A stretch of 64,000 nucleotides of DNA from Astragalus membranaceus (GCA_039519185.1 CM076846.1:125740182-125804181), one strand, 5' to 3'; positions 13,290 to 24,750 are shown, counted from the stretch's first letter. Program-made: numbers and translations. Notes: generated by a model from the letters alone, not told the origin.

Positions 13290-14090
13290 GGGCTGGTCAA
13301 TTTTATGGGTCCCAACCGATTCCTTTAGTACCCACTTGAAGTCTTAGGGTCAGTTTCACAATGAAAATATGAAAATGACAAGTTGGCCATTTATAAGTAA
13401 AACTTGAGTAATTGTGAATGTTGGTGATTTGATTCAAACTGAGAAATTAGATGTCATTTGAACACTCCACTTCATTGTGCTTACACATATGGGTCCCAAC
13501 TCACTCCTTACACTTGAAGTCTCATGGTCTGTTTCACAAGGATGATATGAAAATAACAGGTTGGTCAATTTTAATAAAAACTTGGGTAATTGTGAAGGAC
13601 AGTTGGTGATATGGTTCAAACTCAAATTATATGCCATTTGAACCCTCCATGACCTTGTGCTCACATTTATGGGTCCTAACCCACTAATTTAGTACCCTCT
13701 TATACTCTAATGGTCAGTTTCACAACGAAAAGATGAAAACAAGAGGTTGATCATTTATAAGAAAAACTTGGGTATTTGTGTAGAGGAGTTGGTGATCTGA
13801 TTCAAACTGAGAAGTTATATGTCATTTGAACATTCCATGTATTTTTGCTTACAGTTATGCGTCCCAGCCAACTCATTTAGTACTCACTTGTAGTGTCATG
13901 GTCAATTTCACAAGGAAAATATGAAAATAACAAGTTGGTCATTTATAAGAAAATCTTTGGCATTTGTGTAGGTGATCTAATTAAAACTGAGAAATTAGAT
14001 GTCATTTGAATACCTCATGTCCTTGTACTTGCATTTATGGGTCCCAGCCCACTCATTTAGTACCCACTTGTAGTCTCGTGGTCATATACT
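13290..14090 (-). repeat. Inverted array of the same ~188-bp repeat, about four to five units
   Basis: From about 13290 the same repeat appears reverse-complemented (ATGGGTCCCAACC landmarks near 13303, 13488, 13668, 13856 and 14037, spacing about 185). It faces the array at 11.3-13.3 kb with almost no spacer, giving a large imperfect palindrome. Units on this side are more diverged. Confidence 0.85.
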
Positions 14091-15200
14091 ATTAAGTAAT
14101 CATATGCTTAAATAGTACACAAATGAAATAAAATTCATATATAGCATATGCTTAAATAATAGCCAATCAATGGTTTAATTACATTACATTAAGAAAAGAC
14201 CTTATCAAAAAAGGTGAATCAAGAATTGGCCAGTGAATGGAAATTGAGTGCATTGGCTTAGGAATAGTCAAAGTGCTATCACACGTCAAAACAAAGAGTA
14301 ACTTTTAGTCAACTAATTCACTAAAAGCTTCCATCTTAGACTAATTCACTAAAACCCAAATGGGATTCAAAGAGGTTTGGTTTCAATCAAAGGACTGTTA
14401 AGTTTATATTGTGAATTTCGAATGTCAAGGAAGAGAACAAAATGGAACTGTGAAAAAAGAAGAACAAAATAAAGGAGTGAAAGAAAGAACTAAGCTAAAT
14501 TGAATAAGTATCCTTGGGATATATAAACATATGAATAAACATATCTAGCATATATAGAATAACACATATCAACTGTTCATTTCCACAAGAACTAGCGTAA
14601 GAGATACATGACCTGAAAAGCATCATGGAGATAGAAGAGAACTCTACTCCTTCACCATTGTAGTTGCTGAGAGTGACGTTAACTACAAGAAAAAAAATCT
14701 CAATTTGTTTTTCAAAATCTAAACAACCAACAAAATATCAAACACAAAATTAGAGCAAAAATGACAAGGGAGAAGAAAAATCACCTTGTGGGAGAAGATA
14801 GGCGACGTTAGGGAAAGGGGGAATGGTGGAAACCTAGTCATTTTCATAAGAAACCTTCAAGGTCTTGAACCCTATGCTCTTCGATCATCCAAGATTCCAT
14901 TTCAGACCTTGAATCTCACATCAACCCCGCAATTGGCATCAGCTGTGGAAGCCATCGCCGTTTTCTCGTCGGCGAACTCAACGCCGTAACGCAACACTCG
15001 GATTCCGATGTGAGGCGTTTTAAACATTAACATCTTAGCCTCCACCCTGGTTAAGTTTCGAACTTCAACACCAAAAGGAGAAGAACTGAAGAATGGAAGA
15101 AGGAGGAGGTTTATGCGTTGAGAGTGGAGAGGGAGAGACAGATCTGCTTTTAGAGAGTGGAGAGGAAGGGTTTTGCATTTTTTTTTGTTTTTAATATTTT
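14091..15200. other. Right part of the Pack-MULE, unassigned
   Basis: AT-rich up to 14780. From 14780 to 15190 it is more GC-rich with an open minus-strand frame (14902-15213; RVEAKMLMFKTPHIGIRVLR) that I cannot assign. On the minus strand it starts in the CT-rich tract next to the right inverted repeat, mirroring the leader at the left end, so it could be a second captured fragment. Confidence 0.35.
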
Positions 15201-15493
15201 TAACAATTAACAATATTTTTTATATAAAATTAATTGTATTATGAATACGGGTATCTATACGTAACCGTATGTGTGCCGTATATTGGTCCACTTTGTGGTC
15301 CACTTTTGTGGTCAAGATAGCATTTCTGTTAAAGTTTCTATATATTGATTGAGTAAATTAACTCTCATGTCTCAAAATGCATTACTTGTTATAAAAGGAA
15401 CCTAAAAATATTTTGGACACTAATGTTTAAAAAATGTTAACCAAATGAAAATCTAAGATACAATATAAATAGCATTGGTATCAACATTTAGTT

Positions 15494-15682
15494 AACTCCA
15501 GGTTTAGGTGCAAGTGGTTAATGCACTCAATCTTAAGGGGCGAACTCGGCTAGTATCAGGGTTCGATCTCCAGCGGTAGAACAAATTGAAGTCAGACTTT
15601 ACTTACCTCTCAACTGAACTCCGAATTATTTAGGCCTCTTTTCCCATAGACACCGGAGGGGCTCAAAGACCCCAGACCAAAA
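15494..15682 (+). mobile_element. tRNA-derived SINE with 11-bp target duplication
   Basis: The head contains pol III promoter-like boxes: TTAGGTGCAAGTGG (box A-like, about 15512) and GGTTCGATCTCC (box B-like, about 15561), followed by a short body and a CCAAAAA-type tail. AACATTTAGTT flanks both sides (15483-15493 and 15683-15693), which marks a target-primed insertion. The 189-bp length is normal for plant SINEs. Confidence 0.8.
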
Positions 15683-15967
15683 AACATTTAGTTTTTTACC
15701 ATTTATATAATACCAGTTAACTTCATTTTAATTTTCAACAACTACAAATTAAGCCACTTAGATCCACATGAAGAAGACACAGCAAAATAGGTGGCAACAA
15801 ACATACGTGGCAACTTTAGAAGCGGACAACAACAAAAAATCAAAAGAAAAGGGATTGATAACAATTAAAAAATTTATTACCAAAAAAGAAGATAACAATT
15901 AAAAAATTTGGGATTTTTTTTTACACACATGCAATAATGATGAGCGTGTTCTCACTCTTGCTCTCTG

Positions 15968-17046
15968 CAGTATATATTTATACAACTTAACTACTAATGA
16001 AAATACATATAAAATCATTTGGAAACATTGACACATGTCTTATTTGAGGATATTTTGGTAATTTCACTTAAACTTTTCACTTTGACCAAAATACTTAATA
16101 TAATATTCCCTCATTTTTTCTTTTCACTTTTCTTACACTCTCTTTCTTCCTTTTTTTATCTTTCTTCTTACACTCTCTTTCCACATTTTCACTTTTCTCT
16201 TACACTCACTTTCTTCCTTTTTTTCTTTTTACTTTACTTTTACTTTTCCATAAACAATTCTTCTCTTTCTCTTATCACTTCACTTTAGTTTTTTTAACTA
16301 AATTTCTAAATTTATACAAACACAACTCTATTAAAAAATTACCTATAAAAATTGAAATGAGTCACAGTAAAAACAACAAAAAAAACTATCACTTTTTTGG
16401 AAAAAGTTATCACCTTAAAATTTTAATTTTACTCTCCGAAATCTGTTTACACTCTTATTGATAATCTACTATCACCTCTTATTGGTAATCTACTATCTAT
16501 CTTTTATATATTTATACTATATTTATACAACTTAACCACTAATGAAAATACATATAGAGTCATTTGGAAACATTGACACATGTCTTATTTGAGGATATTT
16601 TGGTAATTCCACTCAAACTTTTCACTTTGACCAAAATACTTAATATAATATTCCCTCCTTTTTTCTTTTCACTTCTCTTACACTCTCTTTCTTCCTTTTT
16701 TTATCTTTCTTCTTACGCTCTCTTTCCACATTTTCACTTTTCTCTTACACTCACTTTCTTCCTTTTTTCTTTTTACTTTACTTTTACTTTTCCATAAACA
16801 ATTCTTCTTTCTCTTATCACTTCACTTTAGTTTTTTTAACTAAATTTCTAAATTTAGACAAACACAACTCTATTAAAATTACCTATAAAAATTTAAATGA
16901 GTCACAGTAAAAACAACAAAAAAAACTATCACTTTTTTGGAAAAAGTTATCACCTTAAAATTTTAATTTTACTCTCCGAAATCTGTTTACACTCTTATTG
17001 ATAATCTACTATCACCTCTTATTGGTAATCTACTATCTATCTTTTA
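15968..17046 (+). repeat. Two direct copies of a ~540-bp segment, 545-bp period
   Basis: The sequence around 15968-16505 recurs at 16519-17046 with only scattered differences: GGAAACATTGACACATGTC at 16021 and 16566, and an identical ACTCTCCGAAATCTG block near 16431 and 16971. Both contain the same pyrimidine-rich stretch, which gives matching spurious ORFs. High identity implies a recent tandem duplication. Confidence 0.85.
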
Positions 17047-17089
17047 ATATCTATTATAATCAACTAATCAACTAAAATAATCAATTGAA

Positions 17090-17870
17090 ACTAGGAGATA
17101 ACTGCACTGATATATAAAAAAACACGGGATAATTGCACTGATATATAAAAAAACACGAGATTAATATTTGTCATTAATAATTAAATTTTTTGAACATTAC
17201 TACTACAAACCTACTGTCTAAAAAACAAAAAGACTTAATGACTATTTAAATTACCAATTAATATTTAAAAAAATATTTTTTATTGATAATCTACTATCTA
17301 ATATAATCTACTAATCAACTAAAATAATCAATTGAAACTACGAGATAACTGCACTGATATATAAAAAACACGGGATAACTGTAGTGATATATAAAAAAAC
17401 ACGGGATTAATATTTGCCATTGATAATTATCATTTTTAAAACTACTATAAACCTACTATCTAAAAAAACAAGAAGGGTTAATGACTATTTAAACTGATTA
17501 ATATTTAAAACACACGAGACAAATATTTGTCACTAATACCTAAAAAAGGACAAATAATTGTTACTGATATATAAAAAAACACGGGATAAATATTTCTTAT
17601 TGATAATCTACTATCTATCTTTTACTATCTACTATAATCAACTAATCAACTCAAATAATCAATTGAAACTATGAGATAACTGCACTGATACATAAAAAAA
17701 CACGAGATAACTGCACTGATATATAAAAAAATACGGGGATAACTGCAATGAAATATATAAAAACACGGGATAACTGTACTAATATATAAAACACCACAGG
17801 ATAACAACACTGATATATAAAAAAATACTACACTGATATATAAAAAAATGCGGGATAAATGCACATATTG
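17090..17870 (+). repeat. Interspersed minisatellite with core CACTGATATATAAAAAA
   Basis: At least ten copies of a 25-35 bp unit of the form GATAACTGCACTGATATATA plus A-run plus CACGGG occur. They are grouped in higher-order blocks together with repeated ATCTACTATC and AATCAACTAAAATAATCAAT segments. Non-coding and AT-rich. Confidence 0.8.
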
Positions 17871-18572
17871 TTTTTAAATGATACTTTTACATTTTTATAT
17901 TTTAATATTTATCTATTTTTTATTTGAAACTACTTTTTTATCTACTTTAAATTTGTCTTTATTTTCACGGGGTAATGTTCAAACTATTTAAATACTGTCT
18001 AATTTCATTCATAAAAAGAATACATTTGGCCAATAAATAAAGTGTATTTAAGGGTGAGAATATAATCAAAATTGGAGGAGATCCATTCCCGTATAAAGCA
18101 TTGGAATTGACCTAACAAAATAATGAGTTGAATCCTATTATTTTCATCTTTTAGGTGTTTAACTATCCTTGACATTTTTTTATTTGTTTTTTATGCTATT
18201 ATTACTATCTTATTTTCTAATTGTAGTTCCAACTATATTTTGTTTAGGGGTCTATGGCCTGAATTTAAACTTAATAAAACGTTTTAAATTATTCATTTAA
18301 TTTTACCCAATTTAAATTACTAGTTTACATTTATCCATCTTAAATTGTTCATTTAAGCTATTCAAATATTTTTTAATGAAGCTCGAACTTTTCTCAACAA
18401 TATTTTGTTGCTATTTTGTTGCCCAATAATTTTTTATTTATTAAAATTCAAGGAAATGGAGTTAAAAATATATTGAACCGGACATTAGAAGTTCGTATTA
18501 TTTTGTTATCTCATAGGCCTCACATCGTAGTTCGCTTTAGGCCTCCATATATGTTGGGCCCTGACCATAGAC

Positions 18573-20136
18573 TTTGAAAGAGATTTTTTTTGTACTCCCA
18601 TCAGATAAGAATCTACCCCCCATCGACTAGGCATGGCAACATAATCCGAACCCGCGGGTACACACCCGACCCCGCCCCGAGTTTGACAGGGAAAACCCGC
18701 TTTGACTGGGGACGGGGTTGGGTTCGGGGATGTCGATACCCACCCCGTCCCCACCCCGAACCCGCTCGACAAAACATAAATTAATTATTTTATTTTATTA
18801 TATGCATATTTACTCATTCATTTTGTTTCATAAATTTTGTTTATTTTTAATTTTGATCTATTTCCTATAAAAAAATCTATTTTAATAATTTTAACTTTAT
18901 TTTATCATTGTATAATTATTATTATTTTATTTTATTAATTATTATAAATATATTTTTTGTATTTTTCCTATAAATTGTGGCGGAAACGGGTACCCGCGGG
19001 GAACCCGTCCCCGTTTGGGACGGGGTTGGGGGATGCAAAACCCGACCCCGATAGAGGTAGGGGCGGGGACGGGGAAATCGGATTTAGGTAAATCCGATTT
19101 CCACTAAAAATTTAAAAAAATTAAAAGCGGATTTATGTAAGATGGGGTAGATCCGCTTTTAAAAATAACAAAGCGGATTTACCTTAAGTGGGGGTAAATC
19201 CGATTTTGTTATTTTTAAAAGCGGATTTACCTTATATGGGGGTAGATCCGCTTTTAAAAATAACAAAGCGGATTTACCTTAAGTGAGGGTAAATCCGATT
19301 TTGTTATTTTTAAAAGCGGATTTACCTTATGTGGGGGTAAATCCGCTTTGTTAACCTAATTAATAAATAAATAAGTTAAAAATTTAGATACGAATTTCGA
19401 CCGTCTTTTGGTTCTGTTTAGTGTGTAGTTCGTTAACACGTGACGATGTTGTACGTCGAGCGAATAATTTAGGCTAAAAAATTAGTTGCCGGCACCCTAC
19501 TCAAATTGTAATGAAACCACAGCCATTAAATCGGAAAAAAATCAGAGATCAAGACACCTCAGAAGGAACTTCTTTAAAGACGGGGGACCTCAAAATCCCA
19601 AATTCCATCATTTACTATTTTTTATTAATTTTTTTAATTTTTCATAATCTCCAAAAAATCGGAAAAAATTTGGATAACCTTATTTTGGTTTTATTAGATT
19701 TATAGTGGTGTTTGTATAATTTTTAGATTAGTTTTGACTCTTTAACGGATTTTTAGTAGTATTTTTATAACATTTTTTTCAAAAATTAAATAAAAAACAG
19801 GTATTTTTAGTTCACAAAAGCGGATTTAACCCCCACCTAAGATAAATCCGACTTTTAAATATCAAAGCGGATTTACCTTATGTGGGGGTACATCCGCTTT
19901 TAAAAATAACAAATCGGATTTACCTTAGATGGAGTAAATCCGATTTTCTTTTTTTAAGGGAAATCGGATTTACCTACTAAAAGATAAATCCGATTTTGGA
20001 AAAAATCCAAAATCGGATTTATCTTTTAATAGGTAAATCCGAGCGAATTTTTTAAGTGAGGGGTATTTTGGGGTTTCACTTTTATGCAGGGGTAGATAGT
20101 GAGTTGATGGGGGTAAAAAAAAATCCCGCTTTGAAA
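18573..20136 (+). mobile_element. Foldback DNA element with internal inverted mini-repeats
   Basis: The left end (TTTGAAAGAGATTTTTTTTG, then ACTCCCATCAGATAAGAATC and TACCCCCC) matches the reverse complement of the right end around 20084-20136, including CCCCCATCAACTC and ATCTACCCC. Inside, GCGGATTTACCTTA/GGGGGTAAATCCGC palindromes recur at 19060-19350 and 19810-20050. No transposase is present. I could not find a convincing target duplication. Confidence 0.55.
18631..19078 (+). mobile_element. GC-rich nested repeat, hAT-MITE-like fragment
   Basis: Two GC-rich blocks (18640-18772 and 18968-19078), rich in CCCGACCCCG and GGGGACGGGG, flank an AT-rich core of about 200 bp. The left edge GGCATGGCAACATAATCCG resembles a family of plant hAT non-autonomous elements, but the right edge lacks a matching terminus. 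It sits inside the foldback element and is therefore younger. Confidence 0.4.
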
Positions 20137-21150
20137 ACATGTGAGTCTAGTGTGGGTTATTACCGTTGTCGTAAGGAGCTATATTCTCTTTATTGGGACC
20201 GATCCTCTCGACCAAGATGCATTATCCCGACAAACCACAATACGTTATCAAGAATAATCAGAATCTTCAAAGGGAGGCTAATGTTGATCAATGAGTCACC
20301 CATCTTGATACTGAACATAGCTCTTATTCACCTTTTCAGGATATTAGGGCACTCTCATCTAGCTCACTCGGAGTAATAGATGGTACCACAAGCATAAACA
20401 AAGTAGTTTTTGCTCGAGTGCTAATGTGTCGTTGCTGGCATATTAACACATTGTTTGTTCACATTGGATATGATGTTAGATGATTAGCATGACTATTTGC
20501 TCAACATGTTTGTTATTCCCCCACCAGATGATTTCTATATGATATGATTCCTAACCGTATGTTTGTTCACATTGGACCATGATATGTTTGTTATTTCCCT
20601 ATTGTATATGTTTACATCGGATATTGTTTGTTCACCTTGAAGATTGTCACATTTTGAAATTAAGACTCTGATTAGGAATATCAAAGAACTAGTATTTAAT
20701 GAATATCTTATAATATGGATAAGTTCAAAGTAAGTGTTTAGTATTATTAGCTTAGAGTGTCTTTACTTACGTTACTTGAAGTAGTGTTGAAGTTTATAAC
20801 GTTTTATTTTTCTCTTGTTTTTAACCTTATTATTTTAAATACTTACCTCTTTTAAATGAATAATTTCTCTCATTTTAAGACATTAATTTTTTTTGACAAA
20901 TTTAAGACATTAATTATAAATATCTATTTATGTCACTTTATATTTATAAACTAATTAATTCAACTATTAATTTAGTGTTTTTCAGTAACCATTATATAAC
21001 ATCCCAATAGTTAGTACATACTAACTATAATTTAGTGTTTGTGTGGTTACCAAATTTTTTCATTGATGAAAAAATTACTATTATACCATTTAGTAAAAAT
21101 TACTAAGAAATTCCTTAGTAATCCGACTCAAAATGTAAACGACAAGCGCG
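20137..21150. other. AT-rich intergenic stretch
   Basis: I see no gene, terminal repeat or tandem array. A plus-strand open frame at 20056-20376 has no recognisable product and begins inside the foldback end. Confidence 0.5.
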
Positions 21151-21267
21151 GCCTTTTATAAATACCGTGGATCCGAATCAATCCACGGAACTTTTTTACA
21201 CCCATATTCACAAACCAACGACATCAAATCAACCACTAGCCAGCAGCAGCAATTAGCAATCTTCACC

Positions 21268-21423
21268 ATGATCGTGGTGCGGCTCCACTTGCAACTCCCT
21301 TTTCTGCTGAAACTATTGCTGCTACTTTCATTTTCCCCTTCCCCATCTACTTCATTCACCTCCCTAACCCTCAGGCTCTCCCACTCATCTCATTTTCTTC
21401 TCGAGATAATTCTTCGCTCCTGA
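21268..21423 (+). CDS. Candidate 51-residue secreted peptide or truncated first exon
   Basis: The ATG at 21268 lies 104 bp downstream of a TATA-like TATAAATA (21157-21164). The first 23 residues form a strong signal-peptide-like hydrophobic stretch (LPFLLKLLLLLSFSPS), followed by a Ser/Thr/Leu-rich tail and TGA at 21421-21423. Upstream of the ATG is a CAGCAGCAGC tract. It could be a small secreted peptide, or the first exon of a gene whose remainder is lost: a second frame stays open past the TGA to about 21451. No family recognised. Confidence 0.3.
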   Translation: MIVVRLHLQLPFLLKLLLLLSFSPSPSTSFTSLTLRLSHSSHFLLEIILRS

Positions 21424-22029
21424 AATTCCGTTGCTTTCCACAAGTTAAGTAACGTTATTATTTCTCTACGCTATTATCACATGTTCGTTGTTACCGACTA
21501 GCATATTTAATATAGTATTGTTTTCAATTGCTGTTGGATAATGACTGTCATCTGTTCGACACAATGACTATGAGATTCTTTGAAACTTGACACTCACTTA
21601 TTACGTGCATTTCGGAAAGCAACTTGTCACAAATCACGCCTTCAATGCCATACATGGGTTACATACAACATGGTTTAATGTGTTTAGATATGCTGCGAAT
21701 ATTGTAGTAATGAGTATATTGATTTTGTAAAACTTATTTTGAATGAAAGAGAGTTGAAGGTAAATTGAATTCTATTGCGTAAAAGTAAGTTGGGCGGTAA
21801 TTTTTGAGAGAAAATTCTTCCATACCCATTAAGAGTTGGGTGGGTATGATACATTCTAGGCAAAATTAGTCCAACATTTAATTTTATTTTAAAATATTTA
21901 AATAGAAAAACAGAAATGTCATTGGGTGATTGGATGTAGGGTATCATACCCCTCAACACTCAAAGGGTATAAGAGTCTTCACCTTTTTGAGAGTAAAAAT
22001 CACTTTTAGACATAGTTTTTAGACTCGAA

Positions 22030-22140
22030 CCAATCATCCACTTATTCAAGTACTGAGTCACTAGGTTACTTGTCAAACCGGTCATCCACTCATTCAAGTA
22101 CCGAGTCACTAGGTTACTTGTCGAATGGACATGTCACTCA
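22030..22140 (+). repeat. Tandem duplication of a ~57-bp segment
   Basis: CAAGTACTGAGTCACTAGG (about 22048) and CAAGTACCGAGTCACTAGG (about 22097), each followed by TTACTTGTC, show a short two-copy tandem repeat. Non-coding. Confidence 0.7.
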
Positions 22141-22487
22141 TTCAATCGCATGAATTGGTGTTTAATAAATAAATTAATTGTATATGACAAGTATGTATAA
22201 ATATTAAATTTAGTATACTATTTCCAAACTAGGAGTGCCGCCAAATGGTAAGTTACGCTATTTGGGGGTTCAGATCCTGTCCAGTTAATGAACAGTTTCA
22301 GTAGAAGAGAGATAGACTCATAGAATAAAATAATATTATTTTAAAATGGAGAGGATCTCAATCCGCTATTTGGGGTCTTTAGAAAGGAGGTTCAATCCCT
22401 CTTGGCTAAATTTTTTATATAAATTCCTATGCAATCCCTCTTGAATATTGTGAAATGAATTAGCAGGATCAGACGAATCGCCTGCGT

Positions 22488-22646
22488 CAAGTTTTTAAGT
22501 TAGTGTCAAGTTGACCAGTCCCTCCGAGTTTATGACATCAACGCCGAGTTAATGGCAAGTCGTCTGAGTAAATTTGTCAAGTTAGTGTCAAGTTGACCAG
22601 TTCACTCCGAGTTTATGTCATCAACACCGAGTTAATGGCAAGTCTG
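22488..22646 (+). repeat. Two-copy tandem repeat of ~80 bp
   Basis: The block AGTTAGTGTCAAGTTGACCA followed by CTCCGAGTTTATG, ATCAAC, CCGAGTTAATGGCAAGTC occurs at 22500 and again at 22582 with minor changes. Non-coding. Confidence 0.75.
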
Positions 22647-22917
22647 ATCACACGACATGCAAAAAGTAATTTATGCCTCTAGAATCACTTTTGGCTCTCC
22701 CAAAATGAGTCCAAACATACAATTAGAAGTTAGAAGAATATGATTTTCTATTTTTCCTTCTTTTTGGCGTTTTTATTTTTGTTGTAGAAACTTTAATTAA
22801 TCAATTCATTTGAGAGTCAAGATATATTTATATTTGGTTTCTGGATTTTACTCCTATTTATTTTAGTTTAGACCCCCGTCTGAATATGAAAATCTTTATA
22901 CTGAATTCTATATTATT

Positions 22918-22920
<3 letters not shown>

Positions 22921-22969
<49 letters not shown>
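22921..22969 (+). repeat. (TA)n microsatellite
   Basis: Uninterrupted TA dinucleotides for about 49 bp. Confidence 0.95.
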
Positions 22970-23277
22970 CAGACATGGTTTTTTTATTTATTTTTGCAAG
23001 TATATTCTAGACATGGATTGAAATCAACTATATTTTTTCCTGCTAATGAAAACGGTGTACATGAGCATATAAAGTAACTTCTACCATCCTATATTTTTCT
23101 TTCTCCCCCTTATTTTTACCTTCTAGTTATTTTTCTTATTCATTCCAAACTCCCAAGCATAAGGTAACTGAAGTAGCCATGCACTTTGGAGTTGCCAAGT
23201 TTCAGTTGCTTCGCGCAGAGCATGATCGATATGCCAAGATTTCATTTCTCTGTGGAAGACAAATACATAATTGACAT

Positions 23278-24733
23278 TTTTTTTTTTTTAATCAAACAGG
23301 CCGTCAGCCCGAATTTATTAATAAAATAAAGAGAGATATAAAAAGCACAAGGGGGGACCAGACCAAAACCCTTGGTAATAGGACAATAATAGAATGCCCA
23401 ACAACCATAGAACTCTCATGGAAGAAATTCTAAGGCGAATAGAAAATCCGAAAGGAGGCCGGGCAACACCTGAGAGACCCCACACAACCTCCACCCACCA
23501 CCTCCTGAACTCACACTCCAAACCACAACAGCCTGCATCACCTCGCTATCCTCACATTAAGCACATCACAAAGTATCGAGGTTAGAGGTGGAGGCCCGGA
23601 GACGATTGGGAGGGGGCAGAGAAGCAGAAGGCAAAGGGGGAGGAGTCCGGCGATCTGCAAACTGCAATCTGGCGTCCGACAAGGTACAAACTATCGAATC
23701 AGCACCCACCGACAGCACACCCCCAGACATCCGGCGCCGTGACTCCAACCACCATCGCGAAGTCGTGCTACCGGCCAACACCGCGACAACACCTAGCTTG
23801 ATCGAGGTAGCCGAGCCACCAACCACCACCGCGGCCTTGCGCCCCCGGCCAACACCGTGGCACAATCAAGCAAAACCGCGAGCGACAGGAAGAAGTGCCC
23901 ACGACAAACGGAGAGGAGGCGTGACTGCGGTCCAAAGTCCGAAACGACAGCCACCATTGCGAACATCAGACAAACCACCGTGAACCACCGCGAAACACCG
24001 CAAAAACACCGCATCCGAAACAACCCCTGCACGAACAGAGCCACAAACCACCGCGAACAGAAGCACTCCATAGTACCTCCAAAAGCGCGCAGATCCACCA
24101 ACAGGGAGATCCGACCAGCAACGCCTCGGGGGAGAGGCCGTGGACGTCACAGAGGAGATCAGATCCGATGAAAGGGATCCCCCAACGGCGGTTCCAACCC
24201 AAGCAGCGCCCAACCCATTTTTATTAAGATCAGAGAGACAACCGCAGGAACAATCGCGAACAATCACAGGATCAGAGAGACAACCGCAGATCAGAGAAAC
24301 CGCAGAAATATCCAGACCAGCAGAACATCACGATGCAACAGCAGAACAAAATCGCGATGCGGAGAATACCAACACCAGCAGACACGATGCAAAGAACAGA
24401 ATCCAGATTTCCAACACCAGCCGATGCGGAGAACAATATCCAGCGGAGAACAAGCCTTCGCGGACCACCAATATCCAGATTACCAACAATCCAGACCAGC
24501 AGAACAGATCGTGGTCATTAACGGAACCAGATCTCTGAATCACGAATCGAGCATCTCTCCGCAGAAATCGCAGGATTCAAGAACAACAACAATCACGAAT
24601 CGGATTGCGACAGCAGAGGCTGAGAACCACTGAGAGAAGGGGAGAAGCCCGCGGGGAGGGAGCCCCTCCCCCCAGCGGCGGCGGTCGGTCCTCTGTTTCT
24701 TTTTCAGTCGCAACGCGATTTCGATTCAAAATC
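23278..24733 (-). mobile_element. LINE-type retroposon, GC-rich and non-autonomous
   Basis: Reading the minus strand, a GC-rich 1.46-kb body ends in ATTCGGGCTGACGGCCTG, TTTGATT and a poly-A run (the T-run at 23277-23291). It is flanked by a 17-bp duplication with one mismatch: AAATACATAATTGACAT (23261-23277) and AAATATATAATTGACAT (24734-24750). This is the signature of target-primed reverse transcription. The tail segment with CCCCCCTTGTGC and TTATTAATAAATTCGG resembles plant L1-type 3' UTRs. No endonuclease or RT remains. A long minus-strand open frame (23866-24267) has no recognisable domain. Confidence 0.75.
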
Positions 24734-24750
24734 AAATATATAATTGACAT

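Larger units (their letters stand above)
8044..15328 (+). mobile_element. Pack-MULE, 7.3 kb, carrying PARP1 exons
   Basis: The left end GAGAAATGCTATTCTGACC (8044-8062) pairs with the right end, which reads CAGAAATGCTATCTTGACC on the minus strand. Similarity continues inward for more than 100 bp: GGACCAATA, an ACACATACGGT block, then ATATTGTTAATTGTT and an A-rich tract. Flanks are TTAGAGTTT (8035-8043) and TTAAAGTTT (15329-15337), a 9-bp duplication with one mismatch, as expected for Mutator-like elements. No transposase is present, so the element is non-autonomous. Inside lie a CT-rich leader, four PARP1-type exons, inverted arrays of a 188-bp repeat, and an unassigned segment at 14.1-15.2 kb. 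Confidence 0.8.

Noticed and set aside
16019..16797. Two similar Phe/Leu/Ser-rich ORFs as a gene pair
   Set aside because: They are the same pyrimidine-rich tract read twice in a 545-bp duplication; no codon bias or domain.
19060..20050. CRISPR-like array of short repeats
   Set aside because: Repeats are palindromic, irregularly spaced and in a plant nuclear context; they belong to a foldback element.
22225..22420. Possible SINE with a GGTTCAGATCC box
   Set aside because: A box B-like string occurs, but I found no box A at the right distance, no A-tail and no target duplication.
23588..24538. Several long plus-strand Arg/Thr-rich frames in the GC-rich block
   Set aside because: They are antisense to a poly-A-tailed retroposon and open only because of GC-rich composition.
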